Notes: generated by a model from the letters alone, not told the origin. A stretch of 64,000 nucleotides of DNA from Stratiolaelaps scimitus (GCA_019614645.1 JABWDB010000005.1:5612001-5676000), one strand, 5' to 3'. Numbered from the stretch's first letter, positions 13,013 through 26,271 are shown. Made by a program: numbers and translations.

Positions 13013-13520
13013 CTGTCGGCCGGCTCTGACGCCTCGTCGACGTCAGGGAAGCTCAACGGCGTAACGTGGACCATTGGGGGCGGATGAAGGTACCGGGTAA
13101 GACTACTACAGCGTCTTCGGAAGGACTTCACAGGAAAGTTGTACGCGATCATTGAGAGGACCGCTGAGGCGAGGCCCGGGAGAAGAGGTCCGCTCGACCT
13201 CAATGACAGCGTAAACGAGTGCCGTGTGACAGTGCCGGTGGACGCAAGACGCTGCAGGAGGGAAAATACTGCAGGTTTCGTCTATGGAAGGGCTGTCTTC
13301 GTGGTGGTGGTGGTGGTCGTTGTTACGGTGGCGGTGCTGGTGCATAACAGTCGCCAGATAATAGCAGCAAGCGAGTGAGCACTTGCCGTGGTTGACGTCC
13401 GCCGCCATCGGTGTCGTGGCTGGTGACGCTCGGAGGAACAGCTGCTGCCAGATCATCCACGACGGCAGCTGACGCGCAGGTACTCGAAGACGAGAGGAAG
13501 AGATCTTCGCGAACCTCATC
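12700..13520. other. GC-rich triplet-repeat block
   Basis: Includes (GGT)n at about 13299-13320. The minus frame at 13106-13522 (His run) and the plus frame at 13139-13378 (Val run) are read from the same repeat. Confidence 0.35.
12773..12820. repeat. (TGC)n then (GTC)n repeat
   Basis: Gives the Ala and Thr runs of the minus-strand frame at 12512-13012. Confidence 0.85.
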
Positions 13521-13968
13521 ATGTTTACTCAAGCAATGAAAATGGTGGCTTGGAACGATGGCACCACCAGCAGCAGCAACAGCTAGAGCAACATTGGCGA
13601 CGATGGTGACACCAGTGGTGATGATTATGGTGAAGGCGGCAGTGATCGTCTTGGCAATGTAGGCGTAGTGGTTTACATGTCTATGCGCAGCTCTATATCG
13701 TCGGTAGATAGATCGATAGACTGTACTAGACTGTTGCCAATCGTTTCTATCTCATTTCCATCCCAGTGGGGCCGAGAGACGGATTGTGAAGTAAAAAAGT
13801 TTGCCATTCCGCTCCGAAGAGTGGATTCAGAGTTGAATTATACCTTCGGCACGTTGTAACTGTAGCGACACCTCTGGCAAACGACAAAGCTCAGAGTGGT
13901 CGACGATTCGGCTTTCCGTAATCTGCATCGTGACTATACCCAGTGTCTAGAATGTAGATATTTGTGAA

Positions 13969-13971
<3 letters not shown>

Positions 13972-14000
<29 letters not shown>
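13972..14000. repeat. (TA)n microsatellite
   Basis: Uninterrupted run of about 14 units. Confidence 0.95.
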
Positions 14001-14003
<3 letters not shown>

Positions 14004-14471
14004 GTTACTGTAGTACGCCGCACACGTGCCCAGCGTTGTTTTCCTTGACAATCTGATCTGACTTCTAACTCAGTCTAAACAGTAACGGGTAAAACCAATA
14101 CTTTATGTGTCTAATTCTTGTCCTTAACTAAGCCCCCCCGCCTGTGTCCTCCTGGCTGTGTCCTCATCCTTTTTTTCTCTCCTCAACAACAGTACGCGCG
14201 CCAGACGCTGCTTGCTCATTCACTTGAAAACGGCCAACCAGATCAACCAACGAAGGCTCCCCTCCCAACAGCCACCGTTGCGGCAGCGATCACTCTCACT
14301 CGCTTGGTTCCTACTCTAACCTACTACAACAACTACTATCACTGCCACTGCACGGGTGGTTTTGTAGCAAGAAACGAACGGTCCGTCACCCTCCTGTGAC
14401 TTTCCGTCCCTCTTGCTCCGGCAGAGCTCCCACTGAGCGCCCTACGGCATGCCACCCAACACAGAGCTTGT

Positions 14472-14472
<1 letters not shown>

Positions 14473-14512
<40 letters not shown>
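14473..14512. repeat. (CT)n microsatellite, 20 units
   Basis: Uninterrupted CT run followed at once by GCAG. This resembles a very strong splice-acceptor polypyrimidine tract (CT)20-GCAG, though it may only be a repeat. Confidence 0.95.
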
Positions 14513-14515
<3 letters not shown>

Positions 14516-14599
14516 GGCATCGCTCGTGATCATATGTACTGGGCCGAGCCACCGTTCGTTATCCTCTGCCGCAATTCGTTACTATGAGCCTTCGTTCGT

Positions 14600-15700
14600 T
14601 CGCGCGCTTCGGCTAAATCGTTGTCAGCATCGTTGTCTTTGCCAGCAGCACGGGCTAGCGTCATCCCTTTTTGTTCCTGGCGAACAGCCGAACGCTCGAG
14701 CGCCGCTTACTGCTACGCCGGCTGGCTGACTGGCTGGTAACCGAGCAAGCGCAACTATTTGCCAGAGTAACATCGTCGAAGTACGCCGAAGACAGAAGCT
14801 GGCAAGGGGGTCTGCTGCTCTGCGCTCGCATCCTTATACTACTTGTTCATCTGTTCATCAGGGATGGTGCTGCTGCTGCTGCTACTGCTACTGCAGCGGC
14901 TGCGACTTCATCCATTGCGTTTTCTCTCCGAGCGTTGTCTCTCGGCTTCCCCTGGACTCGCATCCAGAGAAAATTCACCCGAGTGGAGGTTCCCAACGTC
15001 GGAGGTGACTCTACGCCCATCCACCCGTTAGCATGCTGCGCAGTGCTCTGCGGCGGTGGTGGTGGTGGTGACGCTCGCGGTGGTGTACATGCCAGTAGCT
15101 CTATAAGAGAGTTAGTTGCCCGGAGTTGCAGCTGGTCGACTTTGAGGCAGGGCAATGCAGTGGCGGCTGGATGCAGCGCGAAGTGGGTGCACTCCACTCG
15201 TTTGTTCGGTGTCTCGCCTCGTCGTCTCGTAAGCGAGCGTAAGTCTATAATTGTAATGATTATGTCGCTAACTATTAGAAGTCACTGGGCGGCTGGGGGG
15301 TCTGCTGCATCGGGGGGCGGCTGAGAAGGCACCGAGGGCAGTTCGAAGGCGGAACACTCTCTCGCTCGAGGTGAGGCAAGAGCGAGACTGACGACAACGG
15401 CGAAATACTATGGGGGTAAGTTCTGTTCGGTATCGCGAAGAAATGGCAAGAGTCCTCAGAAGAGTGGAACAGATCGGGAACGGGGGCGACAACGAATGAA
15501 GGGCGAGAGTGTACCACGCCCGTGCCGAACACATAACGCTGGGCTGGCGTCTCGAAGCCTCCGCCACCGCGCTTCGTTCGGCGGTGTGGGATGGAAAAAA
15601 AAAGGAAAAGGTGCGTACGCGAGCTGGCTGGCTGGGGGGGGCTGTTGAAGCGAGCCCTCGAAACAGTGGTTGTGTTACACCTCCATTACACCCCACGGGG
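14600..15700. other. GC-rich block with GTAAGT-type donors
   Basis: Plus frame 14671-15324 and minus frames 14847-15197 and 15268-15825 overlap. GTAAGT motifs lie at 15240 and 15415. No domain was recognised. Confidence 0.35.
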
Positions 15701-15909
15701 TTTCTCAAGCCTTTATGAGATATGGAAAAGCTGCCGGAGGTTGGCTCAGAGCGGGCAGCGCCCGCTTGGTCAGGTTTTAACGCGAGGCACGCACCGCATA
15801 TGATCGTCATCCGATTCAACTTCACCGTAGCTGCAACGCCGCTAAAAGCAGTTGAAATAGTTGAAGTAGCACGTTCACTTCGCGATGTCGACCCGTGTCA
15901 AGCAGATAT

Positions 15910-15931
15910 TTATATATATATATATATATAT
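15910..15931. repeat. (TA)n microsatellite
   Basis: About 11 units. Confidence 0.9.
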
Positions 15932-16591
15932 GTTACCAAACCTTAGCTGAGGCCGAAATCGATGTGCGACCTCGATTTCGATCAAGTGCGTCATGATTCG
16001 ATAAGCAGCACTTGTATCGAGGCATGAACGGACGTGCTTGTGATAGAAAATAGTGTTTTTTTCTTGTTTTGATTGAAGAGAGGAATTGTCGGCAAAAATA
16101 GATCATATTTGTAGAGGAAAAAAAGCTGGAAAATTTTGACTTTATTAGTTATCCGATGTATGTTCACAGACCGAGACAGATATGCAAGTCCACACACAGA
16201 CGTGATCCCCATGCCCTCTTCTGATCTATCTCACCGAAGCGACACGTGAGCCGGAAACAATCGTAGCAACAAATTCAGTTAGAGATTATTCATATAATAT
16301 ATAATACAAATTCGTCATAGATGGTCGAAGAGACAAGTAAACAGTAGATGTATATTTAAAGACAACAAAAATCAATAAATTCATATCAATTTTTTTTTTT
16401 TGCTAGAATCGACATGAATATCGCCATCGAATAACATATATGCTCTTTATTTACTTGTTCGATTATCCGTTATGAATTTGTATTATCGATTAGTAATAAT
16501 CTCGAACTAGACGTGTTTCCTACTGATGCTCACGATTCGGCTATCGCTTTGGATGTTAACTCGCACATCTGTCTGAGTCTATTTATCTGTT

Positions 16592-16614
16592 TATATATAT
16601 ATATATATATATAT
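16592..16614. repeat. (TA)n microsatellite
   Basis: About 11 units inside a very AT-rich stretch (16260-16670). Confidence 0.9.
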
Positions 16615-17111
16615 TTTTCGTTTTTGTATGTATATAATTGTAATTTGTATATACGTATATTTGACTGGGTGCTGTCTCTAAAACTCCCGCAGGCATAGCC
16701 AAGGGAGCGTCGTCAGGCTGTCGGTGATCGACGAGGAGCTGTTGTTCCGACCGCTGGCACCGCCCAGCGTTGCCGCCTGATCAAATATTTGGCGAAGCCT
16801 CATTGTGGCGATTATGTCCTTGCCCTTGTCATGAAAAGTTGTTCTCATGAATTGTATCGTCCGCGTCCCTGTCTGCCAACGAAAAACTGTTGTGATTTTT
16901 ACATTTTTGTAAAAAAATTCTTCTATACCTTCCGTGTACGGCGCTTTGATTATCCAATGTCTTATCGTAACGCTGAATGTTAACTGTCCATTTACAAATA
17001 ATCAATCTATAGCGGAAACTATAGAGAAGGATATTGAATAATAAGTCGAGAGGCTTTGCAAATCGCTCTTCGACTATCATTGAATAGCAAGCTGTATCCA
17101 CTTGTATAGAA

Positions 17112-17113
<2 letters not shown>

Positions 17114-17144
<31 letters not shown>
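17114..17144. repeat. (AT)n microsatellite
   Basis: About 15 units. Confidence 0.95.
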
Positions 17145-17149
<5 letters not shown>

Positions 17150-20100
17150 AGTGTATGAAAAGCGTTTAGGGGAGATATGGACATGGTATTCCTTATATTA
17201 GTCTATCGTCATCTCCATTAGGTCTAGTTAAGCTAATGTTACGAAGCTGTCGATGAAACGCACGGTGTATACTGCCACGCAGTGTTAGTTTCGCCGCAGC
17301 GTTGACGGCCGCGAAGCTGAGCGTACAGCGCGTATGGAGGAACACTGATTCTTTTCAACAAGCTCTCGTCTGCCGATATCAGAGTTCGACATTTTCCCAG
17401 TCTTGTTCTCGAATTCTGTAGCAATATGGGTGCAGACGAAGATTACACAGAGTTCAAAGCGTAGCTGCTGCTCGAGTGATTGTCCGGCATGTCGCGCTCA
17501 GTGTATTGTTAGAGACAAAAACAGATCGTCTTCATATGCAAACAGAGGCGTCCATCCGTCCCTGTCAAACGCTTCTCATCGCGCCTGTGTATGCCCAAGG
17601 CTGCCTCGGATATCGCATACGCCTCCGCTGCACAGCGCCACCAGTCGAGACTTTCCTTGCGTTGCCTTGCTGGTCGCATCGACGAATAGCAAGGGTCGAC
17701 CATCGCCAACTGCGAACGCTTGCCAAACACTTGGCCGCTGGTGGAGGCGCGCGCATGCGGAGCCAACGATACGCGTATCTGCACTATCTCGCCCACGTCC
17801 CTCATAGAGTTGCCGCAATACCCGAGTAGCGCTTTGACCAATTCATCCTCTTTAATTCGGTCTCTCTCTCTCTCTCTCGCTAGCTCGCTCTATTTTTCCG
17901 TTCATTCTTCTGTGCATACCCCTCCATCACCCCCATAGCCTTTCTGCTCTGCACGACAGCGCAGACGATCGTTCCTACTGCTCGGGACGTTGCCACCCCG
18001 CGGGTGGCTTTCCCACTAAACCACTTACACTGTCAACTGCGTGCATACTGCTATTATACTAACCACATTGCACAATGTGGCAACGCGCTTGCCCCCCCGC
18101 CCCGCATCCTGCAAAAGCTTTAACGCTGCTGCTATTGCCACAGCAGCAGCGACAACAGCTATCGAGCGACAACAGCTATTGTAAGCAGACAGTCTCCGCG
18201 GGAAAAATACACTGAAAACACGAGCAGAGTTAGGAAAAGAGCCGGGGGTTGGGGGGAGGCAGAGGGGTGGTGTGTCGACGTAGCGGCGAGGGGATATCCC
18301 TACCATGGCCACGACAGTGTGCCAATGATAGTGAGCTGGGTCCACTCGGGCAGTGGGCGATATGGACGCCACACGCATGCATCCCTCCTTTGGGGATGCT
18401 GTCTCTGGATATCTGCTTCGACTTGAGAAGGGTTTGTGGCATTTAGAAAAAGAGAGGAAGAGAGAGAGAGAGAGATATAGAGTAGAAATGGCCTGCGTTT
18501 AGACAGGGAAATAATGGGCGACTAAACCACATTTGCCATCAAAGTGCGAGCGTCTGCTGCGGAACGAAAAGTGCGGGAATGTTGATCGGGGTCTATGAAG
18601 GGTGGTAAGAAGGGCGATGCCTGGCGTTGCAGTGGCCACGCACCCGCAACAATGGCGGCGCAAGAGCTAGTCTGGGGATTCTGCTGCTGCTGGTGCTGCT
18701 GCTCGATGTCGCTGATTTATTGGCTTCTGCAGGCATTTGAAGTTGAGGCGAGGGTCGCGCCAGAGACGACTGGAAGGTAGGAACGACTACGGGCATTTAT
18801 CATCATTTTTTACGAATTCTCCATTCGCACTTGTACGCACTGTCACGTTACGGGCTGAGCAAACACGGTGCTTGAATCGACTTCGGCTTGTCTGTCGACT
18901 CGTGCCCTCCGTGCGGGTTGGAGTAGTAGTATTTAACAGAAATGCTCGCCTTCTTCGTTGAGTGCGCTGGGCTCCCGTTGAGAGCGAAACGGGAAGCCCA
19001 AAGCGAAAGATCTATTGGCCTGTAAGATTTCCGACGTTGACGATGCGGGATGGCCTCGAAGCGGGCACTGAGCACGCCAGCGCTGGTAGAACCCTCCTGA
19101 AACGCCTCAAGGTCCACGCTCGTTTCAACACACCTCCTCCTTAAGGCTGCCGTTCCTCACCAAGAGCGTCTCTTGTTTCCTTCCCGTTGAAAAGGCCAAC
19201 CCAAGTGAGACAGGCCTCGACGGATGGTCGCTGAAACGGAACGAACGCAGTCAGCGTTCGCAGCATACTGACATTGCACATGTTTGGGGTATGTATGTTA
19301 GCGCGATGTAATGAACGCTCCACTGATAACCGCGAGAGATTCCTTGGCCCCCGGCTCCTCCATGAGTGTAGCTCCATGCGCCGCTCGACGACATGATGCC
19401 GCTATGGTACGGAAACGGCTTCTTTCCTATTGGCACTCCATCGGTGTCAGGCTGCGTACGTCGTGTCGTACATAAAATCCATTTTCGGCACTGTGTTTTT
19501 CGCTGCTGATCGAGTTGTGTGACCGCAGCCGCTTGCGTTGTGCTGGTGAGAATTTCAATAAGCGCATCCCCCCTTCGGCAACAGCTACGTCGACGCTTCA
19601 GCAGAGCGTCAGACAGTAGCGAGAAATGGTAGGAGTCGTCAACGGTCGCGTATCCAGTCAGCATTGACATCGTGAATCCACCCCCAATGAGAGCGAGAGA
19701 ACAAGAGTCAGAAGGGGGCTCATGCTAGAGCAAAAAAAAATGAACTGTTATTGCTACGTCTGAGGTCGCGTCTACGTATGGGACATCGCCGCCGCTGCCG
19801 TTGCCGAAGCTGCTGTTGTTCGCCGGCACGGGATATCACTGACTTTTCGGCTTAAAGTCGTTCAGAGGATCAAGAGGTAGAAACAGCGGCGGCACCTAGC
19901 TTCGGTAGCTACCGGGCCGAAATTCTCTCTGCAATTGACCAGTGGGGCTGGCTACTATTACAGGGTGACGCCTGCCGACGAAGTGGCTTCCCACGAACGT
20001 CACTCGTGTAAGCACCGATGGCCTATAGTCAAGCATGGACGCGGTGTCGAGATCCTTCAGTCGAAGCGCCTCTGTCCGACACCTCTATCGCTATATGATG

Positions 20101-22047
20101 AAGCAGCCACCACAGAAATAACATTGACAAGGACCTTCAGGAGAGGGCTGCTTCTGCTCAGAACAAAAGCAGGCCGTGAGCTGATGGCGGTTTTCGGTGA
20201 TATTTTCTATTCATTTACCATTACGAGTCATGATGCGATGGGACCGAGTGACGGTGTTGTCGGATGAAGGCACGTATTTGATATTATCCATTGGGACAAT
20301 TACCAATGCTACTGTTGCTGGCGGCTATCGCGGTCTCCCGGTGCGCGGTGGCATGAATTATTATTCTATTATATGGGTATTGGTGTCGATTTGGCTCCGC
20401 AGGCTGTTTGGGGTTAAGCAATGTAATGTCCCAATTCTAGACGTAGTAAGGTGCTATGGAGAGGAATCAATCACGAGATTTGAAGGGCAACACACCTGCC
20501 CCCTAGTATTCGTCCATATCAGACTAGTTCGCTAGTAGCTACGATGAGTTGTCTTTAGCACAGCTAAGTTCTGACTGCGGCATTGACAGTCAATTAATTG
20601 AGACCTTTATTGTTTTGCATTTTATATTTTTCAGCTCTCGTGGCGTAACACCGATTCAACCGTAACTGCCAGTTTCGTCGTGAAGTGGTGGTCCTACTAT
20701 TTGGCTAGGTCTTGCGCATGACTACCCCTTTTCCACCAGTTTTCTAGAAATAATAGTTCTACCTTATAATAATAATAGCTTCGACGATTTAATTGTGTTC
20801 CATTGTTGTGTTGTACACAGCTGCACATATCTGCACTGTTGTTGACACCTCAGTGCTATCAGCTGGGTGCGTCAGCGCTTTCCCTTCGAAACTTCTATCG
20901 GAGTATCGGAAGTACAGATCCACCACCAGTACAACCACAACCATCGCCAGTCATTCATCCGTGCAACCTCGGTGTCTGGTGCTGCTTGCTGGATCCGCCG
21001 AATGTCGTCATGTACAAATCTGTCCACTTGCATGGTTACCCAGCATGGGCGAGGTGCCACTCGAGATTCACTGACTCTCTCTCTGTCTCTCTCGCTGAGT
21101 TAACCACTGTACGACTGAGGGAGCCGTCCTTCCATCGATTCATCCAACTAAAAACAAGCGACTTCGTACACCAATAGATGGCGCGGGATCCCCTTCTCGT
21201 AGCGAGAAGCCTGTCACGAGCGCCCTCTGCCGTCCCCTCGTGTTCGAGCTGCGACAACGTCGTTCGCCAAGCGAGATGAGATGTGTCTGTCAAATGGTCG
21301 TGTTTATCGTGCACGGGAATAGGAAGAACAGTCTTCGTAGAGTTCGGTTTCGGGTCGAGCGCTACGCGATGGGCACCAGCTCACACCAGACTGCCGGGAT
21401 TGATAGAGGCGCTGCTGTGAACCCTTTACCGCTTCGTGGACTCGATCCTATTCTGTCGCTGAGTATCACCACCATATCGGCACCACAGCAGGAGGAGCGG
21501 CGGCCGGGGCAGCGGCGCCTTTTCTGAGAACTCCCTTCGCGAGCCCCGCTTAAACGCATTGCCGACACGGCTTACGAGCAGTACGTTTATTGTATATGAG
21601 CTAACCATGTTCATCGTCATTGGCCGGGCCACCGGCCAGGTAGGCAGGCCATCATCCAAGTGATACCAAACGAAATATGACTAATTTTTGCAATCGCTTG
21701 AATAACAACGTAACCTTAGTTCGATCGTTTCGTCAGTGGATCTTTATTCCTTACTGGAATCGTTTACATGACTAGCTATATACTACAATTCTCTCATATA
21801 GTTCTCTTTCTCTACCTCTCCCCCGCTCATCTGCATCAGTGTTGAACGAATCCACCTTGTTTCTGAACTCGTGAACTGCCTTTGTCTCACTGTTTCCTAA
21901 TAGCCAATATACTCGTATCAGATACACGAAGGCATATCTTGGTGTCGTTAACTACCAGGGCACTGTCATAACTCGCTCGCTCTGCCATAAGGCTGGGATA
22001 GGACGATATAGCCAACGATAATGTACATTTATGCGTTTAGCCGAACC

Positions 22048-22258
22048 TCAAGCCTTCAAGCTTCGGCGCAGGGAACCCGATGAAGCGTCGACTCGCTCGA
22101 ATAGAGCTGTGACACCACCGAATTCGAATCGGGATCCACGTTGAGCGGAGCGAGGTTTCAAGGACATCGCTGCATGAACGAGGCGGGCAGCGGCTGACAG
22201 AGATTGAGAGCGCGCGGTTGGATCATCATCTGACTCTTGCGTGGACACGACCTCGCTG
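22048..22258 (-). CDS. Candidate minus-strand terminal exon, unrecognised
   Basis: The minus-strand frame ends at a TGA (22048-22050). Its composition is coding-like: it starts STQESDDDPTARSQSLSAAA and ends SLRRSLKA, rich in Ser, Ala, Arg and acidic residues with no Cys or Trp. An acceptor-like ACAG lies just upstream on the minus strand, near 22259. It has no ATG at its 5' end. No family was recognised; it could be chance. Confidence 0.22.
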
Positions 22259-22647
22259 TGTCACTATAGGAATCACATGTCGTCGTTGCGTTTCGTTGTA
22301 TACACTCAGCAGTGCTTTAGCCGTCTTTCTTCTATCTGAGATGACCCAAGGTATCGTTATTGCGCTATATCTTGACCAATCGATAAACACATTGGAATAA
22401 ATTCCAACAAATTTCCTCAGCGGATGTTTTGACCTCTGTTTCTCCAACGCCCAGCCGCTCACAGAGATACAACGATGCATTGTTATTAATACTATTGGAG
22501 CATTAAAGGCCCGGAACTACGCATCAATATTTTTGTAGAAAAGTGATTATTTATTTGCAGAGGAGACTCAAGCGAGGCCCCTCCTATATATCATATCTCT
22601 TGAGCGTGCTGTACATACATATATATAAATATATATATATATATATA

Positions 22648-22685
22648 GGCCGCTGAGGGTCAGCTCGAAAAACAATTATATATAT
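22648..22685 (+). repeat. SINE family B, short terminal fragment
   Basis: CCGCTGAGGGTCAGCTCGAA resembles the end of the 43.0 kb copy (CTGAGGGCTAGCTCGAA). It is flanked on both sides by (TA)n tracts, where the rest of the element may have been lost or replaced. Confidence 0.4.
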
Positions 22686-23055
22686 ATATCGCATTTGTCC
22701 TTTATTCTATATATATGGACTATGAAAACAGAAGTGAGCACGTGTGTGAGATGATAAAACACAATGTTTTTTTTTATTAACACAATTGAGCAATTATCGT
22801 CCGTTTCCACGGTGCTACGAGAGCCCAACCGATTCCGAACCGACTCACAAGCAACGGCCAACAACTCTCGAGACCTGGCGAATAGACATCTCTATTGTTC
22901 GCTTGCGCTACTGTTTACCCCCGTTGTTATTATTGTTTCTGCAGCCGATTGAAGGTGTTCAGACGTCTGTCACAGCGAAGGCGATACGAAGGTGTCTTTG
23001 ACATGGCTACTCCCACTGACGCCTGCTTCTTCGGATCGACTCCTTTCATGGGTTT

Positions 23056-23057
<2 letters not shown>

Positions 23058-23091
<34 letters not shown>
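23058..23091. repeat. (TC)n microsatellite
   Basis: About 17 units, continuing into CGCTCGCTGTCTGTCTG. Confidence 0.95.
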
Positions 23092-23094
<3 letters not shown>

Positions 23095-23349
23095 CGCTGT
23101 CTGTCTGCCTCCTTGTATTAACCTGCCCTACGGCATTGTACGGTGGCCTAACCGCTTGTTGAACTCGTTCCCGATGCAGAACCGATATCTTGGGCTATTG
23201 AACGGTCACGACCGCTCAACCGCTACGTAACCCCCCGACATCCGACTTCAACTTTGGCTTACTTCAGCCTCCGAAGTAGTTTTCTCTCGCAGTGAACTTG
23301 GCCGCCGCCGCCGCTACCGTCCAGTCGTTCGCTTTGTCTCCGGCGCTCT

Positions 23350-23904
23350 GTGGCCACTTCGCGAGCAGGCGTCTTAAGTTCAGCTGCTGCTGCGCGCCAC
23401 ACATTCGAAAACCAGTGGTGCTCGCTTGCGGTGATCAAAGCCCGGCTCCCGATTGTTACCGTCGCTGACAGGCCTACCGTACCAATCGGTACTGTGCAGC
23501 CGAGGGACCAACACGGCCCACCAACACTATCGGACGCTATGGCCTGCACATACAGTGGAGTGGCGGTCACCGAGCTACAATTACAGACTGCCAATGAGAC
23601 TGCTGTCGTTGCTACGGCTCCTGTTGGCTGGATAGTTGACTGGCTGGTCTGCCGACTCTCGATGATTCGCTTCAGACGTCAAGACGTACGACGATACGTC
23701 AAGCTAGCGTATGGGGGTGCGGGGGGTGCGGGGGGGGGGGGGGAACCAGGGGACGATCTGGCCTCAAATAGTACCAGCAACCTTCGGATGTCAGCTACCG
23801 GGCAATGGCTGTGGCGTGTCGGTGCCAGATTGAGTTCGAGAACCTGGTGGCGAGGACGCGATCGACGTTTGACGAAGGCCGTTCGAAGAGCGTTCGCCCA
23901 ATAG
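23350..23904 (+). other. 184-codon open frame, unrecognised
   Basis: Open from a GTG at 23350 to TAG at 23902-23904; the first internal ATG is at 23539 (MACTYSGVAVTELQLQTANE). A poly-G run at 23730-23743 encodes a Gly stretch and would be slippage-prone. The minus strand is open over the 5' half. No domain was recognised and no clear splice sites were seen. Confidence 0.18.
23719..23743. repeat. Poly-G tract
   Basis: G-rich repeats (GGGGGTGC) end in a run of 14 G. Four closely spaced G runs could form a G-quadruplex, and homopolymer length may be unreliable in the assembly. Confidence 0.85.
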
Positions 23905-24877
23905 GTATTTACCCTGTCCGGCCGTCTCGGCCAGTGCGATAGACTACGATAGGAGCAAGAAAAACGTGAGAATCGCGCAAAATTAGTCCGATAGCGCCAG
24001 CGTCTCTGATCAACAACGGACGCTTGTCAGTCGCAGTGGTCTCTCGTAGGCCGGTACAGTCCCGCGGTGGTTCGTCACAGTGAAAATTGTTTCTATTTGA
24101 ATTTCTATTTCGATCGCTCGTCTTTTGAGGGATACCTTTTTGAATACTCACTTTGCGAGTATCGTTGATTGATTAGAGGCCAAGGTAGAATTAGACAGAT
24201 AATTGCTAGGGATGCGTTTCTGCGAAACGGTTCCATTTGTGCGATGGATCGAAGCAGCCACGTTCTGCCTAGCTTGACTCGCCAAAACGCAATATAGCGA
24301 TAAAGGTGCATAATGATGTAGTCTCGATAAAGTCACCTGATTGATTATTGTCATTATTTTCACTGTACCATACGTCATTATAAGGAAATATCTTGGACTT
24401 TGATATACGTAATAGGTCGCATCTATAGTGAGTATATACAATCGTTTTAGGGAAGTGGGACAGCGGCCTATGCATCATATAACTGACGATTGTAATAATT
24501 CTATGGTGACGATGAGATATATTATTATACGTATGTGCTGGACTGTGTGTGAATAAAGATACACACAGTTACTTGACTAAGCACCCCCCGAACAGTCTGA
24601 ATGATATTGCAAAGTGTTAATAGCACTCGATGTTTGTTCTTGAGCATTCATACTTGGTCCGGTATCGACAAACCATTACGTTGTATGGCACCATTACGCT
24701 GATTCGTGTCGTGACAATTTCATGTGCGATGTTTTTAATCAGCTGTACTCACTCGCTAGTGCTGTTCTGAAACACAGACGCTGCTGACTACAGCCTCGAG
24801 TCGAAATACGACGACGGCATGGTGCAGGCGTTATTCCATTCTATGTTAGATAGTACACGGATCCGTTTGTAACTTAC

Positions 24878-25236
24878 CTCGCACCTTCGTATCAATACAG
24901 CAAGCGTTTCGTCGGCTGGATCGAAGCAAACAAGACGATTTCGCGTAGTTCACAATGTCAGCAACAGCAGCAACAATGTTAGTTGTTGGCCGCGCTTCGC
25001 GAACTCCTGTTGTCGCTCGTTGCTCTTGTGCTATTGTTGTCGTTGCTATCTTGTCGCTGTTGCCGACGTTGCTGCTCATTGACGGCTGTTCGGCCATCGT
25101 CATCGTGGCCGGCATCCGTAAGCTGTGAGTCATTAGCATCGAACGCACATAACCGTTTGGACGAGGATGTTGCCGATTCGGTGCCAACGCCGCTGCCCCC
25201 ATGAGCATCGCTCTGGGTAGTTACCGGAGCGAGCAT
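24878..25236 (-). other. Candidate minus-strand first exon or 5' UTR ending at an ideal GTAAGT donor
   Basis: The minus strand reads CGAG and then GTAAGT, with the last exon base at 24878. Two overlapping frames cross the block. One starts at ATG 25208 and stays open through the donor (tail IVNYAKSSCLLRSSRRNACC). The other starts at ATG 25236, is rich in Ser, Thr, Asp and Gln, and stops at 24979. The donor is strong, but the coding frame is uncertain and the block contains Gln/Ala-type trinucleotide runs. An untranslated first exon fits equally well. Confidence 0.3.
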
Positions 25237-25959
25237 CGCCAGCCATCGGCAATGGTGGCGAGGCTGCTGCGGCCGCGGCTGCTGTCGTTGTTATTCGCTT
25301 CGGCGGCTGCTGCTGCTGTTATGTATTGCGCCATGTATACGCCGACTTCAGCTTCACACTGCGCTGTGGTGCCCGTGATCGAAGCATTAGCGTCGCTGAG
25401 GAGACATCGCTATCGGGAGCGTGTTTGACTAGGGAGATAGCCGCTGCTCTTCGCCGACTTCGTTGAGGGTCCCTGTCGGGCAGCCTTTGGGTCAGAGCTG
25501 CCCGGTGCATCAGTCTTCAACGACAGACTTCGCTCATTGAAGACCTGAAGGGAGCCGGTCGAGGCTGTGGTGGCTTCCATTATCTGATGTCTCGCCAACA
25601 CTGCTAGTATCTGGTTAATGTATACAAAGCGAGGTGTAACGTCTGCGTCGACGTACCTTCATTGGTGCGTGCCATTGAATCTTAGCATGTTTGAGCGCTG
25701 ACAGCCTTTGCCAGCCTTCCGCATTTACCTCCAGCGTCTACGAACTCGAATGCACAATTTCGTTACCGCCAACAACGCGAACGTGAACGTGTGGCTCCAC
25801 CCATCATCGTCCCCTGTTTCAATAGGCCTACACGACTCAGAATCAGCCAATTAATATGGATACGGAAGCGAGCGTTGAGGTTTCACACCTCGCTGTCGTG
25901 TTGTACAGGAGGACATACACAAGCCGTAGCTTTCCCCATGCATGCCTGACGATGATGAT

Positions 25960-26010
25960 AATAATAATAATAATAATGGTAATAAAAAAAAATAACAATA
26001 ATAATAATAA
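25960..26010. repeat. (AAT)n-type imperfect microsatellite
   Basis: Alternating ATA, AAT and AAC triplets. Confidence 0.85.
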
Positions 26011-26271
26011 AACTAATCAAGGATACAACACCAAGATTTCAACGACAAGCGACAAGACTCTGTACGCTATACGTGGCCTTATCAGATAAATGAAATAGGA
26101 AGTACCGACACGTTTCTTAATCGTCTTCTCCTCAAATCGGAAACACATTCAACATACTCGTGACCACCGGGGCGTGAGCGAGCGGAGCGTGAAGTACCTC
26201 GAAAGGTGACTCAATTCATAGATCGTCGAGCTTTTTCACCCGTATGATGATGTTTCGCTGACTGGACACAG

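Larger units (their letters stand above)
15932..22045. other. Mostly AT-rich spacer
   Basis: Very AT-rich at 16040-16670. (GA)n near 18456-18478. The minus frame 19251-19670 and the opposing frames at 17476-17841 are open but unrecognised. Confidence 0.35.

Noticed and set aside
14671..15324. 217-codon plus-strand frame
   Set aside because: Low-complexity Ala and Gly runs from repeats, with long minus-strand frames opposite. It cannot be distinguished from stop-poor GC-rich DNA.
24148..24441. Minus-strand frame ending exactly at a GTGAGT donor
   Set aside because: The donor coincidence is interesting, but the Tyr/Ile/Thr-rich composition and AT-rich setting look non-coding.
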